Positions 12,316 to 23,911 of a stretch of 64,000 bases of DNA are shown one piece after another (position 1 is the first letter of the stretch; each line of letters starts with the position of its first letter). The notes under the pieces are model-generated. The model was given only the letters and a program-made list of their open reading frames with translations. It had not been told where the DNA came from and made no database searches. The stretch is from Ancistrus triradiatus (lineage: Eukaryota > Chordata > Actinopteri > Siluriformes > Loricariidae): positions 93,501 to 157,500 of the forward strand of contig JAJAGP010001683.1 of the NCBI GenBank assembly GCA_025084515.1, in the 5' to 3' direction. Made by a program: the position numbers and the translations under genes.

Positions 12316-13894
12316 CAGTGGGGCAAAAAAGTATTTAGTCAGTCACTGATTGTGCAAGTTCTCCTACTTAGAACAATGACAGAGATCTGTAAGTTTCATC
12401 ATAGGTACACTTCAACTATGAGAGAGAAAATGAGAAAAGAAAATCCAGGAAAACACATTGTAGGATTGTTAAAGAATTTAATTGTAAATCATGGTAAAAA
12501 ATAAGTATTTGGTCAGCCACAGACAAGCAAGATTTCTGGCTCTCACAGACCTGTAACTTCTTCTTTAAGAAGCTCTTCTGTCCTCCACTCGTTACCTATA
12601 TTAATGGCACCTGTTTGACCTCGTTATCTGTATAAAAGACACCTGTCCACAGCCTCTGACATTCAGACTCCAAACTCAACCATGGCCAAGACCAAAGAGC
12701 TGTCGAAGGACACTAGGAAGAAAATAGTAGACCTGCACCAGGCTGGGAAGAGTGAATCTACAATAGGTAATCAGGTTGGTATGAATAAATCAACTGTGGG
12801 AGCAACTGTAAGACATACAAGACCATTGATAATCTCCCTCGATCTGGGGCCCCACACAAGATCTCATCCTGTGGGGTCAAAATGATCATGAGAACAGTGA
12901 GAAAAAATCCCAGAACTACACGGAGGAACCTGATGAATGACCTGCAGAGAGCTGGGACCAAAGTAACAAAGCTACCATCAGTAACACACTACGCCAAGAG
13001 GGACTCGGATCCTACAGTGCTAGGCATGCCCCCCTGCTTAAGTCAGTACATGTCCAGGCCTATCTGAAGTTTGCCAGAGAGCATATGGATGATGCAGAAG
13101 AGGATTGGGAGAATATCATGTGGTAAGATGAAACCAAAATAGAACTTTTTTGGTAAAAAACTCAACTCGCTGTGTTTGGAGGAAGAAGAATGCTGAGTTG
13201 CACAATACCTACTGTGAAGCATGGGGGTGGAAACATCATGCTTTGGGGCTGTTTTTCTGCAAAGGGGACAGGACGACTGATCCGTGTTAAGGGAAGAATG
13301 AATGCGGCCATGTATCGTGAGACTTTAAGCCAAAACCTTCTTCAATCAGGGAAAGCATTGAAGATGGAACGTGGCTGGGTCTTCCAGCATGACAATGATC
13401 CCAAACACACTGCTCGGGCAACGAAGGAGTGGCTCTGTAAAAAGCATTTCAAGGTCCTGGAGTGGCCTAACCAGTCTCCAGACCTCAACCCCATAGAAAA
13501 TTAGTGGAGGGAGTTGAAAGTCCATGTTGCCCCAAAACATCACTGCTCTAGAGGAGATCTGCATGGAGGAATGGGCCACAATACCAGCTACAGTGTGTGC
13601 AAACCTGGTGAAGACTTACAGGAAATGTTTGACCTCTGTCATTGTAACATAACCTTTGTTGGCAAAGTATTGAGATGAACTTTTGTTATTGACCAAATAC
13701 TTATTTTCCACCATAATTCACAATTGAATTCTTTAAAATCCTACAATGTGATTTTCTGGATTTTTTTTTTTTCTCATTTTTGCTCTCATAGTTGAAGTGT
13801 ACCTATGATGAGAATTACAGACCTCTCTCATCTTTCTAATAGTAGGAGAACTTGCACAATCAGTGGCTGACTAAATTACTTTTTTGGCCCACTG
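12316..13894 (+). mobile_element. Tc1-like transposon, family B, near full length, dead transposase
   Basis: The element is bounded by TA dinucleotides and by inverted ends CAGTGGGGCAAAAAAGTATT and its complement (ending GGCCCACTG). Its 1,579 bp is a normal Tc1 size. Transposase begins at 12682 (MAKTKELSKDTRKKIVDLHQ, the helix-turn-helix region) but is broken by frameshifts near 12,815 and 12,990. The first catalytic motif reads W-stop-DETK near 13,125. The second, QHDNDPKHTA, lies near 13,385, and the third, SPDLNPIEN, near 13,475, followed by another stop. The expected DDE triad is recognisable but the protein cannot be made. Confidence 0.9.
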
Positions 13895-13896
13895 TA

Positions 13897-13907
13897 TGCG
13901 CGCGCGA

Positions 13908-13953
<46 letters not shown>

Positions 13954-13958
13954 GCGCA
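13897..13958. repeat. (CG)n(CA)n microsatellite
   Basis: Alternating purine-pyrimidine tract: CG-rich flanks around about 20 CA units at 13911-13950. It abuts the right end of the preceding Tc1 copy. Confidence 0.9.
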
Positions 13959-13990
13959 CTTTATTAGGTACACCTGCTTAACTGTCTAAC
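13957..13990. mobile_element. Terminal scrap of Tc1-like family E
   Basis: CACTTTATTAGGTACACCTG is the characteristic end of the fish Tc1-like family whose longer copy lies at 26287-27230. Nothing of the interior follows. Confidence 0.6.
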
Positions 13991-14972
13991 ACTCAAAAAG
14001 CAGATTTCGCATCTAAGCTAGTTGGAGGATGGTTCAAATAAGACAACCAACACACTTCTTTATGTACTGACAGTCAACATGGCTCCAGCCCCCAAGATAT
14101 AATTACAGCATTATAAACATGTTTAAATCCTAAATGCATTAGGATGTTCCAGTCCAATTTCACACAGGTAGAAAAATCGTGCTTGCACAAATCTTTATTT
14201 TCTTTGTCACTAGCAGCTGATCAATTAAAAGTTTGCTTCTCTATATACTGAAGTATAAAGCTCCACAGTCATGAACATAACTTCTCTATGTCAACCGCCT
14301 GCTCTGTCAATCAGTGCTCTGTTCACAGTCACACTGCTGATACCTGTTCTAGCATTTCAGATGGAAGAACGACAGCAGAAAATGACAGGTTGTCATTCAC
14401 CGCCAAGAATTTCACTGAAACCATCTGTTCATCAAACATGAAGGTCCAACATTGCCCCCTAATGTAGAAAGAGGCACATTGGCCAGGGATTGGCTTGAAG
14501 CACACAGAAGGAAACTAAATATTTATATAGGACTTATTAAAAAATATTCCTTGTATTCTAAATGCTACTGTTTGATAACACACATTATGCTGCATTATTT
14601 TAGGTAATGTTACAGAGTACACAGAAAATCATAATTGTGCCACTAACTGCAGCATGTAATTGAAAGATCAGATATACAGGACACTGTTGTACACATTCAC
14701 AAATAAATGTGTCCAAGTCACCAGCACTCACTATCTGCCAGACATTACTGTCAGATTAGTGTATTTTGGTTCAATGTTCCTGTTTTCTCTGACCAAATGA
14801 TAATGTTAAAGAGGTGTCTTCATTATACTTTAAAGATCTAAATACTCAAGCTACAAGAATAGCATCTAGAGAGTCAACAATTTCGGTGTAGAAAGCTATA
14901 TTTAATCTTTCTGTATTTGCAATCAAGAAAAGGGATTCAAACTGACCACTTAAACAGTGTTATCTAGGGGTG

Positions 14973-17900
14973 TCATTTGCCCATGTAGATAGATAAATCT
15001 TTGTCCATGTTTTGCGTAAATCGATGATTCAGGAAGAGAAGCTGGCCATGAGGAAGAATTCTTTGAAGCATTGCATCCACACGGTCGCTTTTTAGCAGCA
15101 CCTGCAAAGGACAGTTCTGTCAGCCAATGATAGTATGAGGTCATTTGTGTAAAAAAATATGAAAATGAGTTTAAACCATTTGAGGACACTGCCGTATCTT
15201 TCAATGCATCCAGTGTAGTCATTCTTATAATGCCGAGTCAAATTATTTGTTACTCATGGAGGGAAAACAGGATATTTAGGCAGGTATTTCATGATGTGTG
15301 CTTAGAAAACCTGGCTTGAATGATCAGTTCTACAAAAGTTCAGACTTAATTAAGCCATGTTAATGTTCTCTTGCCTTATGTAGTCCCAATAATTGTAATT
15401 TTAAGCTGTACAAAACGACAAATATCCCAGTAAGATTATAAATTAGCAATACTACAAGGAAACACCACATCTATAATGAAGGCTCCTGGGATATACTGTG
15501 GCACTTGAAGGTTTGTGAACCCTTTAGAATTTTCTAAATTTCTGCAAATTAAACACAATTATTATACATAGTCATTTATTTATTGAGGAATACAAAGCAC
15601 TTACATATCTGTAAGTGGCAAAGGTATATGAACATTTACATTTTACATTTACAGCATTTAGCAGACGCCCTTATCCAGAGCGACTTACAATTGGTACAGT
15701 CTTACAATCCAAGCAGTTGTGGGTTAAGGGCCTTGCTCAAGGACCTAACAGTGGCAGATTAACAGAGGTGGGATTTGAACCCTGGACCTTCTGGTCCATA
15801 GTCCAGTGTCTTACCCGCTAGGCTACCACAGTCCCATTTGTTTTCATTATTTGGTGTGACCCACTTGTGCATCAATAACTGCAACTAAACATTTCCGGTA
15901 ACTGGTTTCGTCTCTGGGTTGTTGGTGGGTTTCCTCACATGAACTGCTCACATGTCCTTCCACAACATTAACTACAACATTTTCTTTAATCATACTTAGA
16001 GTTGTTGTCATGCTGCATGACCCACATTCTCTTGGGATCGTCTTGTTCCCTCAGTGCTAGTAAGCAACCCTGGGCCAGATGCAGCAAAACAGGCTCAAAT
16101 CATGGTTCACAAATGGGATAAGTCTCTTATGCTGGAATGCAGTGTTTTATGTTCCCAATAGCACTTCTCATTTAATTCAAAATATTCAATTTTGGACTAA
16201 ACCATCCACAAAACGTTTTCCCAGAAGGCTTCTGGCAGCAATGATCTTTTTGGAGTGCAGTGGGTGTCTCCATCAACCCTGCCATGCACACCAATGTTAT
16301 TCAGTGTTCTTTTGAAAGGTGGACTCATGACCACTCACATTAACCAATTAGCTGAATAGAGGTTACCTTGGATGATTTCTTTGTGAACTTGCAGACTATT
16401 ACATGCCATGCTATTGCAGTGATCCTTGTTTGGGAGGGTAACAGTGCTATTGAATTTGTACACAATCTGTCTGATTATGGATTGGTGGACACACTATTTA
16501 GAGATAGTTTTATAACCTTTTCCATCTTGATAAGCACCAACAGCTTTTTTTCTGAGGTCCTCTGAAATCTCATTTGTTCATGCCATGATACACTTCCACA
16601 AAGGTGCTGTGAAGATGACACTTTTTAACAGAAAAGAATATGTTCTTTAAATACAACAGGGTGCCCACTCACACCTGGTTGCCATCCTATTTATTGAAAG
16701 CACCTGACTCCATTTTCACCTTCATATTAACTGAGGTTCACACTTTTGCCACTCACAGATATGTAAAATTGGATAATTACCTTTTTTATTACTTGTGTGA
16801 AATTTTGATGACATGATCTGATGTGAAAAATTCTAAAAGGTGTACAAGCTTTCAAGAACCACTGTATAACTTGTAATCTGGCAAGACACACCAGAACATA
16901 ACTGGCTACTTTTTTAATAAAATTAGGCCTGATACTTAAAATCCCTATTATACAAAACTGAGGCAAAACACTATGGCCAATTGGCCTGCAGCAATGTTTA
17001 GGAAAATGGCACAAGGGAAACTGATGTCTATATGAATGCCTGGACCCAAGGTTTTCCAGCAGAATGTTGACCAGAGCATTACACTAACACGACAGGCTTA
17101 TCTTCATCCCACAATGCATCCTGGTGCCATCATTTACCCAGGCAGACGCACACCTAGATAATGTGATGTAAAAGAAAAAAAGACTCATGCTCTAGCTGAC
17201 CTTCTTCCACTGCTCTACAGTCCAGTACTGACACTCAACTCCATTTACTGTGTAACCCCAGACTCAGCAGTGTGCTATGCACTGTGCATGTTGTCACAGT
17301 GATTACATAATCAGCAATAAAATTTCTGTGACTAATGCCATAGTAGCCCTTCTGTCTGGCAGGCGTTACCGTGCAAACGTGTCTTCGTTGCCGTAGTACA
17401 TCAATGAGCCTTGGGTTCCCAACATCCTGCTGCAGGATCATGATTTGAATCAACTCAGCAGGTACTCACCACTTCTGACTGGGAGCACCCCACAAGGCTT
17501 GGAATTTCTGATATGCTCATAATTTGGCTCTTGTCAATGTCTCTCAGGCCCAGTGCTAGTTCTATTTAACACGTCAACAATGAGAAATTACAAGTTTAAA
17601 GAACATTATTCTGTACTGATGCTAAGCATTTTCAAACTATGACAACAGTTCCAAGCATAGGATAGCATAAGTGTTAGATGAGCTATAAATGCTTGAGCAT
17701 TTGTGATGAGTAGTGATGAAAGCAGTGTTTGATATAGGAGTGTGCTCACATATAAGGTGCTATTGTTTAAGGTCCTAACTGTTTAATTGGCAAAAGACCA
17801 CTGATGCTAATCATTTTTATATTCTTGCTCCACAGTATTTTACAGCCATCAAATTATTTTATTGGTTTCAGATCACCAACTTGGAACTGACACTAACATG

Positions 17901-18324
17901 CAAAAAATAAATTATTACTGGTATAATAATAAAAGGCAGCACGGTGCTGCAGTGGTTAGCACTGTTGCCTCACAGCTCCAAGATCCCTGGTTCAATCCCG
18001 ACTCTGGAGTCTGCATGTCCTACCCATGTCTGCATGGGGTTCCAAAGACATGCGTGTTAGGTTAACTGGTGTTTCTAAAGCGGCCTTAGTGTGTGAATGT
18101 GTGAGTGTATGTGCCCTACGGCTACGTTAGGTTGGAGAAAGACCTGGTGACCTACTCCATAAAAACATCACTGTGAAACTCTGTGGATCAGTACAAGACT
18201 GGTCTACGGAGTATCCAAGAGTCAGACATGACCAAAATGGATAGAAGAAATAATCAGAAAAAGTTGGGACGGTATGGAAAACACACAAAAAATAAAACAT
18301 AAAAAAACACATATAAGTTAACAA

Positions 18325-18398
<74 letters not shown>

Positions 18399-18448
18399 TA
18401 TATATAAATAAATATATATATATATATATATCTAGATATATATATATA

Positions 18449-18495
<47 letters not shown>

Positions 18496-21400
18496 TAATT
18501 GTTAATAAACATCCATTCCTGCATCCCTGTCTTTAGTCCAAGTTGGACCAAAGACAAAAAGGACCATCCAAACTTATGATATGGGGTTGGGTCAGTGTCT
18601 TTGGCAAAGGTCATTTACACTTCTGTGATGGCAGCATTAATGCATAAAAGTACACTGAGATTTTAGAGTAACATAAGCTGCCTTCAAGATGACATCTTTT
18701 CCAGGGACGTCCGAGCAATTTTCAACAAGACAATCCAAAACACGCCAAATCAGAAAAAGTTAGGAATGAAACATGCAAATCCCTTCCAATTTTTATATTT
18801 TTTATTGCATTTTCTATACCATCCCAACTTTTTCTGATTTGAGGTTGTACACGAAAGCAGACATCTGTTCATTACGTAAGTATTCACGCCCATTGCTCAA
18901 TCTCTGACAGATTTCCGGAAACTGTTAGTAAAAAGAATTTTCAAATCTCGTCACGGATTAAACTCTGGGGTTTAACTTGTTCTCAGGCCTGTTGCAGACT
19001 GGAACTTTTGTTTATTTGAGGAATGCCCTGTATTTGGCTCCACCCATCTTTAACTCTGTCCAGTTTCCCATTCCCTGCAGATGAAGAACATCCCCATAAT
19101 AATATGCTGCCACCACCTGGTGTACTCAGGGTTCTGGGCAGTGATTGGTTTATGCCATACATAGTGCTCTGCAACAACATCAAAAAGCCTAATATTCATC
19201 TCATCAGACCAGAGTACCAACATGCCTTTTGAAAACTTCAAACATGATTTCAAATGGCTTTCTTTCCAATTAATTAGGGAACCTCAAATCATCTTATGAT
19301 GATACTTATGCACTTTGTTGTTTTTTATATGAGCACATTTTTAATATATTTTTTAAATATTTAGTGTCCTCACACTTCAATATTTTTAACTATATGTAGA
19401 TTCGCAACATATCATTCCTATAAAGGTCAGTTCCAGATTGTAACAATACAAGAGATATAATTGTTTAGGGGGGTACTAATACAAGGTCCCCATGAGCTTC
19501 TGTTTGCATTCTATTGTTTGTGGTGCATATGGCTGCCCAAACAATTAGACATTAGCATTTCTAGTACTCACTCCCCATCCTGCAAGCCGGCACATACCTC
19601 ACTTCCAGGTCCGAGTAGGCGCAGTTCCTCTAGGCAGTGGCGGGTCAGGTTCCTCAGGGTTGCCTCAGCAAGCAGAAGGTTCTCATGTGGTTCACACACG
19701 AGAGTGAAGGCCAGAGTCTGAACCGCAAGCCACAAAGCAACACAGTGTCCTGCAAACGGCTCCCCTTGGCCCAATGACAACACGCCATATTCTGCCTCAC
19801 TCAATGCTGTGGCCTCCTCACCAAGTCCGACCTCGACACACACATTGCCTGATGCCTCCCGGGTCACACACACAGCACTCCGTACATTCCTGTCAGATTA
19901 GAGAAACTTAGGGTAAGGTGACAACTAAACCCAAACTCAAAATGCCATATTCCTAGTACACTTTCATTGTAATTTGCAAACACTGATGCTTGTGCAAATG
20001 TCCCATATCATTACACTACACACTGATACCTGAAGTTTTCTATTTGCATAAGAATTATAGTTTAATAGTAGTAGATTTTGTCACTGCACCTGCCTTTTCT
20101 CATCAGAAATATTCTTAGGGGAAAAATGGCATACATTTTTATAAAAATTATTCCCTTTCCCAAAATGTGCTGGGAGGATTATCCGGTATCAAGTACAACA
20201 AAAGATATTCATGCTACCTTTAACAATTGCCCAGATGGCAATTTGCCCAGTTGTGTTGGCCAACATACAGTATGAACATTGCAGGACATTTTCCTCTTTC
20301 ACTAAACGGTACTACCCAAATTAATCTTTGCTTTTGCCTTCTTAAAAAATATAATTGTGATCATATTGTTTCAGTTAGACTAGTCACTTTATTTTGACAT
20401 CTGACTTGTTTTTACACCCATTGTCCATTTCATCAGTTCCACTTACCATATAAAAGTACTTTGTAGTTCTGCAATTACAGACTGTAGTCCATCTGTTTCT
20501 CTTCATACTTTGTTAGTCCCCTTTATTAATGGTCAGGACCCCCACAGATCATGGACTATTTGGGTGGTTGATCATTCTCAGCACTGCAGTGACACTGATA
20601 TGGTGGTGGTGGTGTGGTGTGGTAGTGTGTGTTGTACTGGTATGAGTGGATCAGACATAGTAGTGCTTCTGGAGTTTTTAAAACTGTGTTCACTCACTGT
20701 CCACTCTATTAGGCATAACTATAAAATCACTCCACCTGTAGATATAAAATCAGAGACAGAAGCTCTGTTGTTGCACAGGATGCTAGTGCCTGGACATTTT
20801 TGGCTAGTGAAATATTTTCAGTCCAGCAGTGACACCGAGGTGTTTACAACATCCAGCGGTATGTCTCAGCAGTGATGTCTCATCCACTCATATCAGCACA
20901 ACACACACTATCACACCACCACCACATCAGTGTCACTGCAGTGCTGAGAATGGTTGACCACCACTCAAATAGTACCTCACTGTGGTGGTCCTGTGGGGGT
21001 CATGACCATTAGAGAACAGAGTAAAGGGGCCAAACAAAGTAAGTAGAGAAACAGATGGACTACAGTCTGTAATTGTAGAACTACAACGTGAACTACAAAA
21101 TGTGATAAGTCGAACTGATGACCGAGAAACAGGGAGGCTGTCATAATAAAGTGACTGGACAGTGTATAACAGGGATTTTCCTGCATACAGAATTACAAGG
21201 TCGTCTCCATCAAATTTCGTGCTTCCAGCTCTCGACAAACTGACAGGTGTACTCATGAAAATATTTCACAAGTGTTGCACTTTTTGGATTTCTGTCATTT
21301 GAAACTGCAAATGTGGCATTACGGTGATGTGGTGGTGCTACATAGTAATCCGCACAGTGCACCAGAAAAGGCACTGTCAAAACTGCCAAATGAGGAAGAA

Positions 21401-23733
21401 AAGTGCTGAAAGTTTCCTCAAGGAATTATTCTTTGTCATAAGGAACTGTAAGAATTCAGGTTAGGCAAGCATTTGGCTTATTTACTTTGGTTAATACGCA
21501 TGGAGACATCCTTATATAGTTCAATGTACATGAAATGTATTGCTCTACATTCTGTCAATGTCCCCATATTAGCTTTTGTTGTTTGTTAATAACTTATAAT
21601 TATTGTTTGCTTGATTTCCTGTTTTACAATCGTAAGTGCCTGAAGTTTGCTAAATGCTACTGGAACTGCAACTGTGTTCTATGCTAGGATGATACGAAAA
21701 TTGACCTTTTGTCCAACACACACAAACACAGGTGGGTTTGACATAAAAAGAATGACTACACTGAAAAAACCTGATACCCACTGTTAAGAATCGTGGAGGG
21801 TCTGTGACATTGTGGGGGTGTTTTTCCTCATCAATGACTCCATGAAATACCAGGATATTTAAAATCTAAATCTGTTTGCCTCTGCCAAGAAACTAAAAAT
21901 AGGTCACTAGATCTTCTAGCAGGACAATAATCCAAAACATGTAAATAAAAAGTGATTTACAGAATCCAAACTCAAGCTTCTTCCATGGCCATCTCAGTCC
22001 CCAGAAAAACACCCCATTGAAAAACAGTGTGGCGAGCTTAAGAGAGAAGACAAGAGAGGACCTAAGACCCTGAACAACAACCTTAAAGATCTTATAAGAA
22101 ATCACTAAATGCTGTTTTATTGGCAAAGGGAATTTGTACAATGTATGCAACAGTGCCAATAATTGTGACACATGGTTTTAAATGTGAAAAAAATATATTT
22201 TTTGATTAGGGATTTTTTGTCTTCAGACTAATCTACTTCAATTAAAGGTTTGATATTTTTTCTCATTTTCTTCAATTTAGGTTAGGCAATTTCTTACAAC
22301 CCTTTTTATTAATCTGTAGCAGAGGTGTCTATAGTGGTTGGTGGAGATGGTGTGTGTACAAAATCAGCAAATGCAAATCAAATAATGAGACACTGGCAGT
22401 GTAAGGATAAAGATATACTCCACGAAAAAGGCAGACAATTACAGACAAAAACAATTGTAAGATAATGTTGTTGTTGTTGTCAAGCTCCTTAGGCTATTTC
22501 CTGGCTAGTGCGATAATTATAACATAAAATAAGATATGCCATTATGAATCCCCAGAGTTGACATTCATTTGTTACAGCAGTATAGCACATTTACATGACA
22601 TGGGAAAACAATCAAAATACTACAGTATACACTGTATGGAATACAAGTGCAATGTGGTAAAATCTATGTTGTAGAAGTACCACAATATGCAGTATACTTG
22701 TTGTTGTTTTATAACCAGTTCAGCTCCAATTTTGACATGTATTATAGTACAGCACCCATTAATTAAAGTTTTAGCCTGAGAAAAACATCCCTTCACCAAA
22801 ACATTTTTTAGCAAAACCACATGTGCCTAAAATTAATATTATTTATTTTGCATCAAAGCTGGTCCAGTTTCCTAAATTAACATTACATCCCACCAGTGCA
22901 ATATTTGATCAGCTTTGCAGATATGGCTAGTAGGATCAGTGAATACTTGACAAGTAAAGTTCACAAGAAATTTTAAAAAGTAAGCAAAATGTCAAAGCGT
23001 GACATAAATAATATGTATGGCAGTTAAAATATACATGCTTGAACTTTTTTAATTTGACCAGCTGTTTACAGCTGCAACATATGGAGTTTAAAAGATTTAT
23101 TACATATTTTGTAATAACTGTCATGACTTTAAAGGTCGAATATACATTGATAGGGTGGTCATTATAGAGAGCATAGCTGTATGTATTATTTATTTTAATT
23201 TCGAATAAGGGCTATCCAAACTCCACTATACAAATACCTACCACAATACAATAATGAATGATGATCGAGACAATAGTGGAAGCAGTCTGTGTCTGAATGG
23301 CTTCTTACCTACAACTTGTGTATACACCTGTACTTTATTTTTAATTCAGTGGTTCATTATAAGATGGCACTAAGTGCTAGAAGAATCAGGTTGTGAGACA
23401 TCAGAGAACACGTGTGCACAGGGTGGTACATATGAGAAATGAGACCTTACAAATGTGAATTCCTGCCCAATCTAAAAGTTGTTGATAAAATGTCAGGATA
23501 TTACATGTGAGCATCTGAACAGTTATACCCCAGAACCCCTGAGGAAAAACTCACCTGGCTATGAGACCGAGAGTCTCTTTGTGAGCCAGTCTTTGCTGCT
23601 CTGTGGTCAGGGATTTGTTCGGTGTGCTGAAGAGCTGCTGTGCTCCAAACAGGCGCGAGTACAGGATGCGACTCTCACCGGTAGGAAGCGCATTCACCGG
23701 ACACACAGTGTGGATCAGGAAACATACGACCAT
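14973..23733 (-). CDS. ap5s1: AP-5 complex subunit sigma-1 (three coding exons)
   Basis: Sigma subunit of the AP-5 adaptor, a coat-like complex that works with SPG11/SPG15 on late endosomes and lysosomes. Coding exons: 23733-23555, 19889-19598 and 15101-14973. They join in frame (phases 2 and 0) into 199 residues; the human protein is about 200. Exon 1 opens with MVVCFLIHTVCP, like the family's MVHAFLIHT start, and has RILYSRLFGAQ. Exon 2 holds the hallmark PHENLLLAEATLRNLTRHCL followed by EELRLLGPGSE. Exon 3 gives VLLKSDRVDAMLQRILPHGQ, LLFLNHRFTQ and the stop. Donors are AG|gtgagt and GAG|gtatgt; acceptors are ctgacag and tttgcag. A 5'UTR acceptor probably sits at 23742, seven bases before the ATG. 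ATTAAA at 14906-14901, about 70 nt past the stop, is a possible poly(A) signal. Introns 1 to 3 are filled with transposons. Upstream on the same strand lies cdc25b. Confidence 0.93.
15496..16864 (-). mobile_element. Tc1-like transposon, family A (copy 2), in ap5s1 intron 3
   Basis: Both ends are present next to TA (CTGTGGCACTTGAAGGTTTG at left, CTTTCAAGAACCACTG at right). The transposase reads on the minus strand but is badly broken. Traces of NNIGVHGRV lie near 16,290 and of the NVLWxxQSKIEYF block (first catalytic Asp lost) near 16,200. A SINE is inserted at 15640-15835. It sits between ap5s1 coding exons 2 and 3. Confidence 0.85.
15640..15835 (-). mobile_element. tRNA-derived SINE with L2-type tail, copy 2
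   Basis: Minus-strand A box TAGCCTAGCGG (15825-15815) and B box GGTTCAAATCC (15781-15771), followed by the conserved tail TCTGGATAAGGGCGTCTGCT and TGTAAA repeats. It interrupts the family A Tc1 copy and is therefore younger than it. Same family as 3704-3890. Confidence 0.85.
16865..17934. other. ap5s1 intron 3 sequence, nothing recognised
   Basis: No exon, RNA gene or identifiable repeat was seen between the Tc1 copy and the SINE at 17,935. Confidence 0.5.
17935..18145 (+). mobile_element. DANA/HE1-like (V-SINE) element
   Basis: Starts GGCAGCACGGTGCTGCAGTG with A-box-like TGGTTAGCACTG and B box GGTTCAATCCC (17989-17999). GTCTGCATG, CCAAAGACATGCG, TTAGGTTAACTGG and GTGTGTGAATGTGTGAG follow. 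This is the conserved body of the tRNA-derived DANA/HE1 SINEs of fishes. Sequence to about 18,235 may be a further tail. Confidence 0.75.
18252..18849 (+). mobile_element. Tc1-like transposon, family C, internally deleted (copy 1)
   Basis: The ends are AATCAGAAAAAGTTGGGACG and the complement CCCAACTTTTTCTGATTTG. The interior keeps a transposase stretch around ATGGGGTTGGGTCAGTG, GGCAAAGGTCATTTACACTT and TTCAACAAGACAATCC (second catalytic region). It then jumps straight to terminal-repeat-like sequence at about 18,747. A long TA microsatellite splits the left part. Confidence 0.78.
18330..18489. repeat. (TA)n microsatellite, interrupted
   Basis: About 160 bp of TA repeats with a few AAATA and CTAGA interruptions, inside the family C Tc1 copy. 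Confidence 0.95.
18945..19255 (-). mobile_element. Tc1-like transposase fragment (another family)
   Basis: Minus-strand translation gives LVLWSDEMNIRLFDV and HYVWHKP, then in another frame PGGGSILLWGCSS and GNGKLDRVKDG. These are the catalytic-core blocks of Tc1 transposases (the WSDE motif holds the first Asp). No ends are recognisable. It lies in ap5s1 intron 3, about 340 bp past exon 2. Confidence 0.7.
20372..21168. mobile_element. Palindromic non-autonomous DNA transposon, copy 2
   Basis: The left arm from AGTCACTTTATT (near 20,382) through CTGTAGTCCATCTGTTTCTC, GGTCAGGACCCCCACAG and TGATCATTCTCAGCACTGCA is repeated as its reverse complement in the right arm. The right arm ends AATAAAGTGACTGGACAG near 21,160. 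The arms are about 300 bp and could fold into a large hairpin. Same family as 1023-1828 and better preserved. It lies in the second ap5s1 intron (between the first two coding exons). Confidence 0.8.
21636..22310 (+). mobile_element. Tc1-like transposon remnant, family F (copy 1)
   Basis: Broken transposase: KFAKCYWN near 21,650, DDTKID near 21,690 (first catalytic region), TVKNRGGSVTLWGCF near 21,785, the QQDN-equivalent near 21,925 and a SPQKN-like third block near 22,000. The family's AGTGCCAATAATTGTGACAC motif follows at about 22,150. The related copy is at 28205-28940. Confidence 0.72.
22311..23554. other. ap5s1 intron sequence, nothing recognised
   Basis: AT-rich intron between F1 and coding exon 1, with no identifiable exon or repeat. 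Confidence 0.5.
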
Positions 23734-23911
23734 GACTGCTTCTGCAGCTACACATTGTATTGACAAACCACAAAAGAAGTGAGCGTCCAGTGCAACAGTA
23801 CAGGCCTGACACATGGGTTAGACATGGCTAACATTATACAAGGAGTGATACAAGTCCAACATTTAAAAAAAAAAGCTTTTATTTACATGACATGGTCAAT
23901 GCGTCCATGGT

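Noticed and set aside
1..14000. mavs or pank2 beyond ap5s1, as expected from human gene order
   Set aside because: No exon of either could be recognised; they may lie outside the window or be lost from this place.
14950..15222. 90-codon minus frame as the coding frame of this segment
   Set aside because: The real ap5s1 exon 3 uses another frame on the same strand, starting at 15101 after a tttgcag acceptor.
19461..19721. 86-codon plus-strand frame
   Set aside because: Antisense shadow of ap5s1 exon 2, whose minus-strand reading matches a known family and has proper splice sites.
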